64,000 nt of DNA, from assembly GCF_015291885.1 (NCBI RefSeq), contig NZ_CP036186.1, forward strand, positions 558,001-622,000. The letters are read 5' to 3'. Shown here one piece after another: positions 28,943 to 38,313 of this stretch. Origin of the DNA: Stutzerimonas stutzeri. GTDB taxonomy: Bacteria > Pseudomonadota > Gammaproteobacteria > Pseudomonadales > Pseudomonadaceae. Position numbers and translations under genes: made by a program. The notes under the pieces are model-generated. The model saw only the letters and a program-made list of their open reading frames with translations, ran no database searches and was not told the origin of the DNA. Each line of letters begins with the position of its first letter. The first letter of the stretch is position 1.

Positions 28943-29865
28943 ACGATCAGGTCATCGATCACTCCACTCAGGCGATCAATGTCGGCTCCAAGAGCTTCGC
29001 CGCGGCGGCGAAGCTGTTCGACGAGCGCACCCGCCAGAGTGCGGTGATGCTCTACGCCTGGTGCCGCCATTGCGACGACGTGATCGACGGGCAGACGCTG
29101 GGGCATGGTCAGGTCGAGGGCGATCGTTCCACCGGCGAAGCGCGACTGGCCGAGCTGGTCGACCTGACCGAACGCGCCTATGCCGGCGAGCCGATGGCCG
29201 ATCCGGCGTTCGCCGCCTTCCAGCAGGTGATCCAGCGTCATCGGATTCCCAAGGCCCATCCGCTGGAACATCTGGCGGGTTTTCGCATGGATGTGCAGGG
29301 CTACCGCTACCAGACCCTCGATGACACCTTGCTGTATTGCTACCGGGTTGCCGGCGTGGTCGGCCTGATGATGGCGCGGGTGATGGGCGCCGAAGCGGAG
29401 CCGACGCTGGATCGCGCCTGTGATCTGGGCTTGGCCTTTCAGCTCACCAACATTGCCCGCGATATCGTCGAGGATGCGCAGATCGGCCGCGTCTACCTGC
29501 CGGCCGAGTGGTTGGCGGAGGTGGGTATTCCGGAGGACGAGGTCGCGCTGCCTCAGCATCGTGCCGCGTTGGCGACGCTGGCGGCGCGGCTGGTGGATCT
29601 GGCCGAGCCCTACTATCGCTCTGCGTCTCAGGGCTTGCGCGACCTGCCGTTACGCTCGGCCTGGTCGATTGCCACGGCCCATGGCGTCTACCGGCAGATT
29701 GGCGTCGAGGTGAAGGCGCGCGGCGCGGCGGCGTGGGATGCGCGGGTGTCGACCAGCAAAGGGCAGAAGCTGCAGTTCCTGCTGGGGGGTGGTGTGCTGG
29801 CGCTGGCCTCGCGGCGGATGCAGGTCAGGCCGCGTCCTGACGGTCTCTGGAGACGTCCTCGCTAG
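28939..29865 (+). CDS. crtB: phytoene synthase CrtB
   Basis: A 308-residue squalene/phytoene synthase condensing two GGPP to phytoene. The two acid clusters are YAWCRHCDDVIDG and LAFQLTNIARDIVEDAQIGRVYLP. YCYRVAGVVGLMMARVMG is also conserved. It is the last gene of the idi2-crtXYIB run. Its last 41 bp overlap the 3' end of crtZ on the opposite strand, which may create antisense interference between the two transcripts. Confidence 0.96.
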   Translation: MNDQVIDHSTQAINVGSKSFAAAAKLFDERTRQSAVMLYAWCRHCDDVIDGQTLGHGQVEGDRSTGEARLAELVDLTERAYAGEPMADPAFAAFQQVIQRHRIPKAHPLEHLAGFRMDVQGYRYQTLDDTLLYCYRVAGVVGLMMARVMGAEAEPTLDRACDLGLAFQLTNIARDIVEDAQIGRVYLPAEWLAEVGIPEDEVALPQHRAALATLAARLVDLAEPYYRSASQGLRDLPLRSAWSIATAHGVYRQIGVEVKARGAAAWDARVSTSKGQKLQFLLGGGVLALASRRMQVRPRPDGLWRRPR

Positions 29866-30358
29866 ATGCACCCTGGTGCTTGCGCAACGGCCCGTCGTGC
29901 AGTTCTCGCAGCTGCTGCTTGAGTACCGGCAGCGGCGGCGCATAGAGGAAACCGAATGACACGCAGCGCTCCTTGCCTTCTACCGCATGGTGCATGCGAT
30001 GCGCCTGATACAGCCGTTTGAGGTAGCCGTTGCGCGGCACGTAGCGCAGCGGCCAGCGGTGATGGACCAGGCCGTCGTGGGCGACGAAGTAGAGAAAGCC
30101 GTAAGCCGTCATGCCAGCGCCGATCCATTCCAGCGGGTGATAACCGGCGGTACCCAGGGCGATCAGCAGAATCGCCACGCCAGCGAACACCACCGCATAC
30201 AGGTCGTTCTTCTCGAACCAGCCGCTGCGTGGCTCGTGGTGCGACTTGTGCCAGCCCCAGCCCCAGCCGTGCATCACGTACTTGTGCGCCCACCAGGCGA
30301 AGACCTCCATGCCGGCCAGGGTGGCGAGGAAGACGAGCGTGTTGGTCAGTGGGCTCAT
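29825..30358 (-). CDS. crtZ: beta-carotene hydroxylase CrtZ
   Basis: A 177-residue di-iron membrane hydroxylase that converts beta-carotene to zeaxanthin. The histidine clusters are HKYVMHG, WHKSHHEPR, VAHDGLVHHRWPL and YQAHRMHHAVEG, with four membrane helices between. It is transcribed towards crtB and overlaps it by 41 bp, the arrangement seen in Pantoea crt clusters. Confidence 0.95.
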   Translation of the reverse strand: MSPLTNTLVFLATLAGMEVFAWWAHKYVMHGWGWGWHKSHHEPRSGWFEKNDLYAVVFAGVAILLIALGTAGYHPLEWIGAGMTAYGFLYFVAHDGLVHHRWPLRYVPRNGYLKRLYQAHRMHHAVEGKERCVSFGFLYAPPLPVLKQQLRELHDGPLRKHQGASSEDVSRDRQDAA

Positions 30359-30440
30359 GGCGGGATTCCGTGTGACGTGCGGTCGATTCTACGCCCCGTC
30401 GCGGCGGCTCAGGGCTCGCCGCGACGGACTGCGTAATGAC

Positions 30441-31484
30441 TCAGGCCCGCCATCCGGCCGCAAGTTCACGGGTCAGCTGGCCGGCCGGGATCTCCCGGCA
30501 GCCGCTGACGTTCTGCCCGGCCCACAGCGGCGTGCAGTGATCCAGGCCCTGCTTCTCGGTCTGGGCACGCAGCGCGCCGATGGCGTTGCCGGCCAGCGGG
30601 AAGGGCGGCACGCCTTCGGGCAGCGGACCCAGCTCGCGCATGATGCGGTTGACGATGCCGCGCGCCGGGCGCCCGCTGAACAGGGTGGTCAGCGCGGTAT
30701 GCGCTGCGTGCGGGCTCTTCAGCGCGGCGCGATGCAGCGCATTGGTGCGGCTCTCCGGGCACAGCAGGTAGGCCGTGCCCAGTTGCACACCAGCCGCGCC
30801 GAGCGTCTGCGCTGCAGCCGCGCACCCGGCATCGGCGATGCCGCCCGCGGCGACCACCGGCACGTTCAGCGCGGCGACCAGTTGCGGCAGCAGGGCAAAG
30901 GTGCCGAGTTGGGTGGTCAGGTCCTCGCTGAGAAAGATGCCGCGGTGGCCGCCGGCTTCCAGGCCCTGGGCAATCACCAGGTCGACGTCGTGCTGCTGCA
31001 GCCAGAGGCCTTCGGCGACCGTAGTCGCGCTGGAGGCGATCTTCGCCCCGGTGGCGCGGGCGCGTTGCAGCAGATCGGGCGCCGGCAGGCCGAAGTGGAA
31101 GCTGACCAGCGCCGGCTTGTGCCGCTCCAGCACCGCGGCCATTGCCGCATCGAACGGCTGGCGGGTGGCGCCGGTGGGAATGCTCGCCGGGTCGATGGCG
31201 AATTCGGCGAACATGGGTGCGAGCATCCGGTGCCAGGCGTCGAAGGCCGTCGGGTCGGCAGCCGGCGTCTGGTGGCAGAAGAAGTTGACGTTGTAGGGCC
31301 GGTCGGTCAGCGCCTCGATGGCGGTCAGTTCGGCGTCCAGCGCCTCGGCATTGAGCATGCCGGCCGGGATCGAACCCAGCCCGCCGGCCTCGCACACCGC
31401 CGCGGCCAGCAGGTGATTCTGCGCACCGGCCATGGGCGCCTGGATGATCGGGTGCTCGATACCGAAGAGATCGCGCAGGTCCAT
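30441..31484 (-). CDS. nitronate monooxygenase family protein
   Basis: A 347-residue FMN enzyme of the NMO/2-nitropropane dioxygenase family, which oxidises propionate-3-nitronate-like compounds. It has HPIIQAPMAGAQNHLLAAAVCEAGGLGSIPAG (N-terminal flavin region), the class I style LVSFHFGLP, DLVIAQGLEAGGHRG (catalytic-type His region and FMN phosphate loop) and VVAAGGIADAGCAAAAQTLGAAGVQLGTAYLLCPE. It stands alone between crtZ and rlmJ and has no evident link to carotenoids. Confidence 0.9.
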   Translation of the reverse strand: MDLRDLFGIEHPIIQAPMAGAQNHLLAAAVCEAGGLGSIPAGMLNAEALDAELTAIEALTDRPYNVNFFCHQTPAADPTAFDAWHRMLAPMFAEFAIDPASIPTGATRQPFDAAMAAVLERHKPALVSFHFGLPAPDLLQRARATGAKIASSATTVAEGLWLQQHDVDLVIAQGLEAGGHRGIFLSEDLTTQLGTFALLPQLVAALNVPVVAAGGIADAGCAAAAQTLGAAGVQLGTAYLLCPESRTNALHRAALKSPHAAHTALTTLFSGRPARGIVNRIMRELGPLPEGVPPFPLAGNAIGALRAQTEKQGLDHCTPLWAGQNVSGCREIPAGQLTRELAAGWRA

Positions 31485-31619
31485 GAGGTCAGCTCCGTTC
31501 AGTCGTCGTGGGGCGCCACTGTAGCCCGTGTCGGTGGCCGTGGAAAACGACGCTGGTCATGCCGGACCTGCGCAGCGCAAGGCGGACGGGTAAACTGCGC
31601 GGCTCTCGAGGAGGATCAG

Positions 31620-32459
31620 ATGAACTACCGCCACGCCTTCCATGCCGGCAACCACGCCGATGTGCTCAAACACCTGGTGCTGAGCCGGATCTTCGCCCTG
31701 CTGTCGCGCAAGGAGGCGCCCTTCGCCTACCTCGACAGCCATGCCGGCGTCGGCCTCTACGACCTGGCCGGCGACCAGGCCAGCCGTACTGGCGAGTGGC
31801 TGCAGGGCATCGCCCGCATCTGGCAGGCGGAGGCGCACCCGGCGCTGCTCGATGACTACCTCAGTGTGATCCGCCAGCTCAACCCGGACGGCGCGCTTCG
31901 TTACTACCCGGGCTCGCCGGAACTGGCGCGGCAGCTGACCCGCGAACAGGATCGGCTGCAGCTCAACGAGAAGCACCCCGAGGATGGCGCGCTGCTCAAG
32001 GACAACATGGCCGGCGACCGCCGCGTGGCGGTGCATCGCGGCGAGGGCTGGCATGTGCCGCGGGCGTTGATGCCGACGCAGGAAAAGCGCGTGGTGCTGC
32101 TGATCGACCCGCCCTTCGAACAGGCCGACGAATTGAGCCGTTGCGTCACGGCAATGAAGGAGGCGCTTGGCCGCATGCGCCAGACCATCGGCGTGATTTG
32201 GTACCCGATCAAGGATGAGCGCCAGCTCAAGCGCTTCTATCAGGACCTCGCGCGCAGCGGCGCACCGAAACTGCTGCGTGCCGAACTGTTCGTCCACCCG
32301 GCCGACGATGCCAGCCGCCTGAGCGGTTCGGGCCTGGCCATCGTCAACCCGCCGTGGGGGCTGGAGGACGAACTGCGTGCGCTGTTGCCTTGGCTCGCCG
32401 AGCAGCTGGCGCAGAGTCAGGGCAGCTGGCGGCTGGACTGGCTGATCGAGGAGGCCTGA
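31620..32459 (+). CDS. rlmJ: 23S rRNA (adenine2030-N6)-methyltransferase RlmJ
   Basis: A 279-residue RlmJ (YhiR) enzyme that methylates A2030 of 23S rRNA. It begins MNYRHAFHAGNHADVLKHLVL, the family N terminus, and has FAYLDSHAGVGLYDL (SAM motif), RVVLLIDPPFEQ (the DPPF catalytic motif) and GSGLAIVNPPWGLE. AGGAGG 6 nt before the ATG at 31620 fixes the start. It is convergent with srkA, with a repeat pair between them. Confidence 0.96.
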   Translation: MNYRHAFHAGNHADVLKHLVLSRIFALLSRKEAPFAYLDSHAGVGLYDLAGDQASRTGEWLQGIARIWQAEAHPALLDDYLSVIRQLNPDGALRYYPGSPELARQLTREQDRLQLNEKHPEDGALLKDNMAGDRRVAVHRGEGWHVPRALMPTQEKRVVLLIDPPFEQADELSRCVTAMKEALGRMRQTIGVIWYPIKDERQLKRFYQDLARSGAPKLLRAELFVHPADDASRLSGSGLAIVNPPWGLEDELRALLPWLAEQLAQSQGSWRLDWLIEEA

Positions 32460-32494
32460 AGAGGGCGTTTGCCTGGGTAGGGTTTGGTCCGCTC

Positions 32495-32573
32495 GGTGGG
32501 CTCAAGCCCACCCTACGACGCCGGGCGCCTCACAGCCATGTGGCCGAACCCGTAGGGTGGGCTTCAGCCCACC
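32495..32573. repeat. REPIN-like inverted repeat pair between convergent genes
   Basis: GGTGGGCTCAAGCCCACC plus CTACG (32495-32517) and its inverted partner CGTAG plus GGTGGGCTTCAGCCCACC (32551-32573). Each unit is itself a GTGGGCT..AGCCCAC hairpin, so this is a REP doublet of the GTAGGGTGGGC type frequent in Pseudomonas. It fills the gap between rlmJ and srkA and may act as a bidirectional terminator. Confidence 0.75.
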
Positions 32574-32586
32574 ACCCTGCCCGATA

Positions 32587-33561
32587 CTAAAACAGCCTGA
32601 GCGGCTCTTCCTGCAGCGCCGATATCTGCTCGCGCAGGATCAGCACCTGGTCGCCCCAGTAACGCTCGCTGCCAAACCAGGGAAAGCTCATCGGGAAGGC
32701 CGGATCGTCCCAGCGGCGGGCGAGCCAGGCGCTGTAGTGCATCAGCCGCAGGGCGCGCAACGCCTCGATCAGCGGCAGCTCGCGGGGGGCAAAATCATGG
32801 AATTCGTTGTAGCCGTCCACCAGTTCGGCCAGCTGGCCAAGCCGCTCGTGGCGTTCGCCGGCGAGCATCATCCACAGGTCCTGCACCGATGGGCCCATGC
32901 GGCAATCATCGAGATCGACCAAATAGAAGGCATCGTCGCGGGCGAGGATGTTGCCCGGGTGGCAATCGCCATGCAGGCGGATCGGGGTGAAGTTCGTGCT
33001 GGCGAAGACGTCTTCGACCCGCTTGAGCAGGTCGCGCGCCACCGATTCATAGGCCGGCAGCAGGCTTTTGGGCACGAAGCCGCCTTCCAGCAAGCTATTC
33101 AGCGAATCGTGGCCGAAGTTCTGCACTGCCAGGGTTTCCCGGTGTTCGAACGGCCGATTGGTGCCCACCGCATGCATGCGTCCCAATAGCTGGCCGAGGC
33201 GATAGAGCTGGTCGAGATTGCCCGGTTCCGGCGCGCGGCCGCCACGGCGTGGGAAGAGCGCGAAGCGGAACCCCGCATGCTCGAACAGCGTCGTGCCGTT
33301 GCGCTCCAGCGGCGCCACTACAGGCACCTCGTGTTCGGCCAGTTCCAGGCTGAACTGGTGCTCCTCGAGAATCGCCTCGTTGCTCCAGCGACCGGGCCGG
33401 TAGAACTTGGCGATCAGTGGTGTTTCGTCTTCGATGCCCACTTGATAGACGCGGTTCTCGTAGCTGTTGAGCGCCAGCACGCGGGCATCGCTGAGATAAC
33501 CGATGCTTTCCACAGCGTCGAGGACCAGGTCCGGCGTGAGTGTGTCGAAGGGATGAGACAT
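32587..33561 (-). CDS. srkA: stress response serine/threonine kinase SrkA (YihE)
   Basis: A 324-residue APH-fold kinase of the SrkA/YihE family. LTPDLVLDAVESIGYLSDARVLALNSYENRVYQVG is the N terminus; PLIAKFYRPGRWS has the ATP-site Lys; RLHGDCHPGNILARDDAFYLVDLDDCRMGPSVQDLWML has the catalytic H-G-D-x-H-x-x-N and the metal-binding D-x-D. E. coli SrkA counters stress-induced cell death. Single-gene unit. Confidence 0.93.
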   Translation of the reverse strand: MSHPFDTLTPDLVLDAVESIGYLSDARVLALNSYENRVYQVGIEDETPLIAKFYRPGRWSNEAILEEHQFSLELAEHEVPVVAPLERNGTTLFEHAGFRFALFPRRGGRAPEPGNLDQLYRLGQLLGRMHAVGTNRPFEHRETLAVQNFGHDSLNSLLEGGFVPKSLLPAYESVARDLLKRVEDVFASTNFTPIRLHGDCHPGNILARDDAFYLVDLDDCRMGPSVQDLWMMLAGERHERLGQLAELVDGYNEFHDFAPRELPLIEALRALRLMHYSAWLARRWDDPAFPMSFPWFGSERYWGDQVLILREQISALQEEPLRLF

Positions 33562-33632
33562 GACCGGCTCCGCGGAATAGGCCGATCAGTGTATTGCACC
33601 GGGGCTTTTAAACAACCGCGCGTCCGCCGCGA

Positions 33633-34337
33633 TCAGTTGCCCGGCTTGGGCGTGCGCGCCAGGCAATAGACATCCACTCGAGCCGCACCCGCACGCTTGA
33701 GCAGTTGCGCCAGCGCCTCGGCGGTCGCGCCGGTGGTCAGTACGTCGTCGACCAATGCCAGATGGCGGCCCTCGATGTTGGCTGCGGATGCGACGCGGAA
33801 CGCCTGGCGCAGATTGCGCCGTCGGGTGGCGGCGTCCAGCTGCTGCTGCGGTGGCGTATCGACGATCCGCTCGAGCAGGTGCTCATCGACCGGCAGTTTC
33901 AGCGCGGCGGCCAGCCACTGCGCCAGCATCTGCGCCTGATTGAAGCCACGCTGGCGCAGGCGTCGACGTGCCAGCGGTACCGGGACCAGAAGGTCAGGCT
34001 GCGGTAGTCCCTCGGTAAAAGCGTGTTGCAGATGCAGCGCCATTCGCTCGCCAAGCAGGCGGCCGAATGGCCAGCGCGCCTGGTGCTTGAAGCGGGTGAT
34101 CAGCGTGTCGACGGGAAAGGCGAAGCACCAGGGCACTTCGACATGGTCGTAGCTCGGTGGCCGCTTCAGGCACTCGCCGCAGATCAGCCCGTGGGTCGGC
34201 AGCGGCACGGCGCAGACTGCGCACTGGCCATCGAGCCAGGGCAGTTCCGCTTCGCACGGGATACACAGTGGATGGCCTTCGCAAGGCTCATCGCACAACA
34301 AACATTGCTGTTTATTAATTGACCAATTGTAAACCAT
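33633..34337 (-). CDS. comF: ComF family phosphoribosyltransferase-like protein
   Basis: A 234-residue ComF/GntX-type protein with an N-terminal double zinc-ribbon (CLLCDEPCEGHPLCIPCEAELPW, CAVCAVPLP, ICGECLKRPP: eight Cys in four CxxC-like pairs) and a C-terminal PRTase domain with LVPVPLARRRLRQRGFNQAQMLAQ and LALVDDVLTTGATAEAL (PRPP loop). The family takes part in DNA uptake; naturally transformable P. stutzeri is known to use com genes. It is divergent from bioB, and its start codon at 34335-34337 overlaps the BirA-like operator. Confidence 0.9.
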   Translation of the reverse strand: MVYNWSINKQQCLLCDEPCEGHPLCIPCEAELPWLDGQCAVCAVPLPTHGLICGECLKRPPSYDHVEVPWCFAFPVDTLITRFKHQARWPFGRLLGERMALHLQHAFTEGLPQPDLLVPVPLARRRLRQRGFNQAQMLAQWLAAALKLPVDEHLLERIVDTPPQQQLDAATRRRNLRQAFRVASAANIEGRHLALVDDVLTTGATAEALAQLLKRAGAARVDVYCLARTPKPGN

Positions 34338-34358
34338 TATTCCTTTCCTGGTTGACAG
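34327..34358. promoter_or_regulatory. BirA-type biotin operator and bioB promoter
   Basis: TTGTAAACC (34327-34335), 14-nt spacer, GGTTGACAG (34350-34358). This matches the proteobacterial BirA operator, TTGTAAACC-N14/15-GGTTTACAA, with two mismatches in the right arm. TTGACA of the right arm (34352-34357) also serves as a -35, with a weak -10 (TAACCA, 34374-34379). BirA with biotinoyl-AMP bound here would shut off bioBFHCD. Confidence 0.8.
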
Positions 34359-34430
34359 CGTTTCGAGCTTGGCTAACCATTCCGCATCCGTGCCAGGCCG
34401 CCGAGCCGCTATTAATTACAAGGAATGCCC

Positions 34431-35489
34431 ATGAGCGCCACCTCCGCTTCCGTTACGCGTCACGATTGGACTCTTGCCGAGGTCAAGGCGCTCTTCGAGC
34501 AACCCTTCAACGATCTGCTGTTCCAGGCGCAGACCGTGCACCGTCAGCACTTCGATGCTAACCGCGTGCAGGTTTCCACGCTGCTCTCGATCAAGACCGG
34601 CGCCTGCCCGGAAGACTGCAAGTACTGCCCGCAATCGGGGCACTACAACACCGGCCTCGATAAAGAGAAGCTGATGGAAGTGCAGAAGGTGCTGGAGGCG
34701 GCGGCCGAAGCCAAGGCCATCGGCTCGACGCGCTTCTGCATGGGGGCGGCGTGGAAGCATCCGTCGGCCAAGGACATGCCCTACGTGCTGAAGATGGTCG
34801 AAGGGGTCAAGGCCATGGGCCTGGAAACCTGCATGACCCTTGGGAAGCTCGATCAGGAGCAGACCAAGGCGCTGGCGACGGCGGGGCTGGATTACTACAA
34901 CCACAACCTCGACACCTCGCCGGAGTACTACGGCAATATCATCACCACCCGCACCTACGGTGAGCGTCTGGAGACGCTGAGCTACGTGCGCGAGGCGGGG
35001 ATGAAGATCTGCTCCGGCGGCATTCTCGGCATGGGCGAGTCGCTGGACGATCGCGCCGGCCTGCTGATCCAGCTGGCCAACCTGCCTGAGCACCCGGAAT
35101 CGGTGCCGATCAACATGCTGGTCAAGGTCAAGGGCACGCCGCTGGCCGAGGAACAGGACGTCGATCCGTTCGACTTCATCCGCATGCTCGCCGTGGCGCG
35201 GATCATGATGCCGAAATCCCATGTGCGGCTGTCCGCCGGACGCGAGCAGATGAACGAACAGATGCAGGCCCTGGCCTTCTTCGCCGGCGCCAACTCGATC
35301 TTCTACGGCGAGAAGCTGCTGACCACTGCCAATCCGCAGGCGGACAAGGACATGCAGCTGTTCGCGCGTCTGGGCATCAAGCCGGAAGAGCGCCACGAGC
35401 ATGCCGACGAAGTACACCAGGCGGCCATCGAGCAGGCGCTGATCGAGCAGCGCGACAGCAAGCTGTTCTACAACGCCGCTTCAGCCTGA
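34431..35489 (+). CDS. bioB: biotin synthase BioB
   Basis: A 352-residue radical-SAM enzyme inserting sulfur into dethiobiotin. [19 protein letters not shown] holds the CxxxCxxC 4Fe-4S site; [32 protein letters not shown] and RLSAGREQM bind SAM, substrate and the 2Fe-2S cluster. The ATG at 34431 is chosen over 34425 because AAGGA then sits at the right distance. It is the first gene of the biotin operon. Confidence 0.98.
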   Translation: MSATSASVTRHDWTLAEVKALFEQPFNDLLFQAQTVHRQHFDANRVQVSTLLSIKTGACPEDCKYCPQSGHYNTGLDKEKLMEVQKVLEAAAEAKAIGSTRFCMGAAWKHPSAKDMPYVLKMVEGVKAMGLETCMTLGKLDQEQTKALATAGLDYYNHNLDTSPEYYGNIITTRTYGERLETLSYVREAGMKICSGGILGMGESLDDRAGLLIQLANLPEHPESVPINMLVKVKGTPLAEEQDVDPFDFIRMLAVARIMMPKSHVRLSAGREQMNEQMQALAFFAGANSIFYGEKLLTTANPQADKDMQLFARLGIKPEERHEHADEVHQAAIEQALIEQRDSKLFYNAASA

Positions 35490-35560
35490 TGATTCGTTTC
35501 GGTTGACGGAGGCGCCAACTGCGCCCCGATTCCCCCGACACTTAACGCGACTCTTCGTAA

Positions 35561-35588
35561 GGTGGATAACCCGCTGCGGTTATCCACC
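35561..35588. repeat. perfect 11-bp-stem palindrome between bioB and bioF
   Basis: GGTGGATAACC-CGCTGC-GGTTATCCACC. This is the GTGGATAAC...GTTATCCAC palindrome common between Pseudomonas genes. It sits in the bioB-bioF gap, where the RNA hairpin could stabilise the bioB message. The arms resemble DnaA boxes by chance (TTATCCACC), which is not taken as a replication signal. Confidence 0.6.
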
Positions 35589-35608
35589 ATTCGCCGGTAT
35601 CCGAGTCC

Positions 35609-36787
35609 ATGACTTTCGATCTCTCCGCCCGTCTTGCCGAGCGCCGCGCGGCCCATCTCTATCGTCAACGCCCGTTGCTGGAAACACCGCAGCAGCCGGA
35701 AGTGATGGTCGATGGGCAGCGGCTGCTGGCGTTCTGCTCCAACGACTACCTGGGATTGGCCAGCCATCCCGAGGTGATCGTAGCCATGCAGCAGGGCGCC
35801 GCGAAGTGGGGCGTGGGCGGCGGCGCCTCGCATCTGGTGATCGGCCACAGCACGCCGCATCACCAGCTCGAAGAAGCCCTCGCCGAATTCACCGACCGCC
35901 CGCGTGCCCTGCTGTTTTCCACCGGCTACATGGCGAATCTGGCCGCGGTGACGGCGCTGGTCGGGCAGGGCGATACGGTGCTGCAGGATCGCCTCAATCA
36001 CGCTTCCCTGCTCGACGCCGGTCTGCTCTCGGGCGCGCGTTTCTCGCGCTACCTGCACAACGACGCCGAGAGCCTCGGCAAGCGCCTGGAGAAGGCCAGC
36101 GGCAATACCCTGGTGGTGACCGATGGCGTATTCAGCATGGACGGCGATCTCGCCGACCTGCCGGCGATCTGCGCCACGGCCAAGCAGCGTGGCGCCTGGG
36201 TGATGGTCGACGATGCCCATGGCTTCGGTCCGCTGGGCGCGACGGGCGGCGGCATCGTCGAGCACTTCGGCCTGGGCATGGATGACGTGCCGGTGCTGGT
36301 TGGCACGTTGGGCAAGGCGTTCGGCACCGCGGGTGCCTTTGTCGCCGGCAGCGAGGCGCTGATCGAAACGCTGATCCAGTTCGCTCGGCCCTACATCTAC
36401 ACCACTAGCCAGCCGCCGGCGGTGGCCTGTGCCACACTCAAAAGCCTGGAGCTGCTGAGCAGCGAAGGCTGGCGCCGAGAGCATCTGAACCGATTGGTCG
36501 CGCGTTTCCGCGAGGGCGCGCAGCAGATCGGACTGACGCTGATGGACAGCCCGACGCCGATCCAGCCGGTGCTGGTGGGCAGCAGCGAACGGGCGTTAAG
36601 GCTGTCGGCGTTGCTGCGCGAACGCGGCATCCTGGTCGGCGCGATTCGCCCGCCGACCGTTCCGGCCGGCAGCGCGCGACTGCGGATCACCTTCACCGCG
36701 AGCCACAGTGAGGTGCAGCTGGACCGTCTGCTGCTAGCGCTGGCCGAGTGCTGGGCTCTATTGCCCAAGGAGAACGAGGATGCGTGA
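35609..36787 (+). CDS. bioF: 8-amino-7-oxononanoate synthase BioF
   Basis: A 392-residue PLP enzyme of the alpha-oxoamine synthase family that joins pimeloyl-ACP and alanine. [73 protein letters not shown] and [18 protein letters not shown] (PLP Lys) are all present. Overlaps bioH by 8 bp. Confidence 0.97.
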   Translation: MTFDLSARLAERRAAHLYRQRPLLETPQQPEVMVDGQRLLAFCSNDYLGLASHPEVIVAMQQGAAKWGVGGGASHLVIGHSTPHHQLEEALAEFTDRPRALLFSTGYMANLAAVTALVGQGDTVLQDRLNHASLLDAGLLSGARFSRYLHNDAESLGKRLEKASGNTLVVTDGVFSMDGDLADLPAICATAKQRGAWVMVDDAHGFGPLGATGGGIVEHFGLGMDDVPVLVGTLGKAFGTAGAFVAGSEALIETLIQFARPYIYTTSQPPAVACATLKSLELLSSEGWRREHLNRLVARFREGAQQIGLTLMDSPTPIQPVLVGSSERALRLSALLRERGILVGAIRPPTVPAGSARLRITFTASHSEVQLDRLLLALAECWALLPKENEDA

Positions 36788-37505
36788 TCGACTGATTCTT
36801 CTGCCAGGCTGGGCGTTCGGCCCGGCTGCCCTGGAGCCCCTGGCCGAGCTGTTGCGTGATCGTGAGCCGCGGCTGCAGGTCGACATTGTCCCGCTGCCGG
36901 CGCTGGAACGACCAGCTGCCTGGCTCGACGAGCTGGATGCACGGCTGCCCGTCGACAGCTGGATAGCGGGCTGGTCCCTGGGCGGAATGCTGGCCACGCA
37001 GCTGGCAGCACGCCGTGGCGACAACTGCCCTGGCCTGATCACCATCTGTAGCAACCCCTGCTTCCGCAGCCGCGACGATTGGCCGACGGCCATGCCTGCC
37101 GAAGTCTTCGATGCCTTCGATGCGGCATTCCAGATGGGACCGGAGGACACGCTCAAGCGCTTCAGTTTGCTCTGCAGCCGCGGCGCGTACGATCCGCGCA
37201 CGCTTGCCCGGCAGTTGCAGGTCAGTCTGCTCGACCAGCCTGTGGCCGTCGCGGCCGCCGGTTTGCGCCTGCTTGCCGATCTGGATGGACGCGAGTCGCT
37301 GCAGCGTTACGTTGGACCGCAGCTACACCTGTTCGCGGGCAGCGATGCGCTGGTCCCTGGGGCTGCCGCGGAGGCGCTGCTGGCCAGCCTACCGGATGTA
37401 GAGGTCGATGTGCTGGCCAATGCCAGCCACGGCTTGCCGCTGGAGCGCGCCGACGACGTGGCGACGGCCATGCTGGCGTTCATGGGTGAGGGCGAAGATG
37501 ACTGA
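36780..37505 (+). CDS. bioH: pimeloyl-ACP methyl ester carboxylesterase BioH
   Basis: A 241-residue alpha/beta hydrolase that removes the methyl group from pimeloyl-ACP methyl ester, closing the BioC-BioH pimelate route. Marks: [21 protein letters not shown], nucleophile [19 protein letters not shown], and the catalytic His in [14 protein letters not shown] near the end. The overlaps with bioF (8 bp) and bioC (8 bp) show tight operon packing. Confidence 0.93.
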   Translation: MRDRLILLPGWAFGPAALEPLAELLRDREPRLQVDIVPLPALERPAAWLDELDARLPVDSWIAGWSLGGMLATQLAARRGDNCPGLITICSNPCFRSRDDWPTAMPAEVFDAFDAAFQMGPEDTLKRFSLLCSRGAYDPRTLARQLQVSLLDQPVAVAAAGLRLLADLDGRESLQRYVGPQLHLFAGSDALVPGAAAEALLASLPDVEVDVLANASHGLPLERADDVATAMLAFMGEGEDD

Positions 37506-38313
37506 AGCATCGCTCAGCGAGCGTCCACCGGCGCAGTTACCTGACAAGCGCCAGGTCGCAGCATCGTTTTCCCGTGCTGCTGCCAGCTACGACAGCGTCG
37601 CCGCGCTGCAGCGGAAAGTCGGTAATCAATTGCTGGCCCGACTGCCTTCAACTCGGCAACCCAGCTGCTGGCTCGATCTTGGCAGTGGCACCGGCTACTT
37701 TTCCCGCGCCCTGGCCGCGGCCTTTCCGGAGGCCGATGGCCTGGCACTGGATATCGCCGAGGGCATGCTGCGCCACGCGCGGCCGCAGGGAGGCGCACGG
37801 CATTTCGTCACCGGTGATGCCGAGCGGCTGCCGCTGCGTGATGGCAGCGTCGATCTGATCTATTCGAGCCTGGCGCTGCAGTGGTGCGAGGATTTCGCAG
37901 TCGTGCTGAGCGAAGCGCGGCGGGTGTTACGTCCGGGCGGCATCCTCGCCTTCACCAGTCTGTGCAGCGGTACCCTGCAGGAGCTGCGGGACAGCTGGCT
38001 GGTGGTGGACGGCTTCGCTCACGTCAATCGCTTCCGCTCGCTGGAGGCCTACCAGGCGCTGTGTAGGGACTGCGGTCTGGGATTGGTGAGTCTCGAAGTG
38101 CGCCCGGAAGTGCTGCATTTCCCCGATTTGCGGCAGCTGACCCATGAGCTCAAGGCGCTGGGTGCGCACAACCTGAACCCGGGTCGCCCGGACGGGTTGA
38201 CCGGGCGCTCACGCATCCGCGCGCTGGTCGAGGCCTACGAAGATTTCCGCCAGCCCGAAGGGCTCCCGGCGACCTACCAGGTGATCTACGGCATTCTGCA
38301 CAAGGAGCCATGA
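37498..38313 (+). CDS. bioC: malonyl-ACP O-methyltransferase BioC
   Basis: A 271-residue SAM-dependent methyltransferase that masks malonyl-ACP so that fatty-acid synthase can build pimelate. [31 protein letters not shown] is the BioC N terminus. [36 protein letters not shown] is the SAM site, and [14 protein letters not shown] is conserved. The ATG lies inside the bioH stop region (8-bp overlap), and its end overlaps bioD by 4 bp. Confidence 0.95.
   Translation: MTEASLSERPPAQLPDKRQVAASFSRAAASYDSVAALQRKVGNQLLARLPSTRQPSCWLDLGSGTGYFSRALAAAFPEADGLALDIAEGMLRHARPQGGARHFVTGDAERLPLRDGSVDLIYSSLALQWCEDFAVVLSEARRVLRPGGILAFTSLCSGTLQELRDSWLVVDGFAHVNRFRSLEAYQALCRDCGLGLVSLEVRPEVLHFPDLRQLTHELKALGAHNLNPGRPDGLTGRSRIRALVEAYEDFRQPEGLPATYQVIYGILHKEP

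Noticed and set aside
35561..35588. DnaA-box-like sequences suggesting an origin
   Set aside because: The TTATCCAC arms belong to one perfect palindrome between bioB and bioF; there is no box cluster, AT-rich unwinding region or dnaA gene.
35503..36285. Overlapping 260-codon frame in the bioF region
   Set aside because: It is in another frame of bioF, Arg/Ala-rich, and has no family features.
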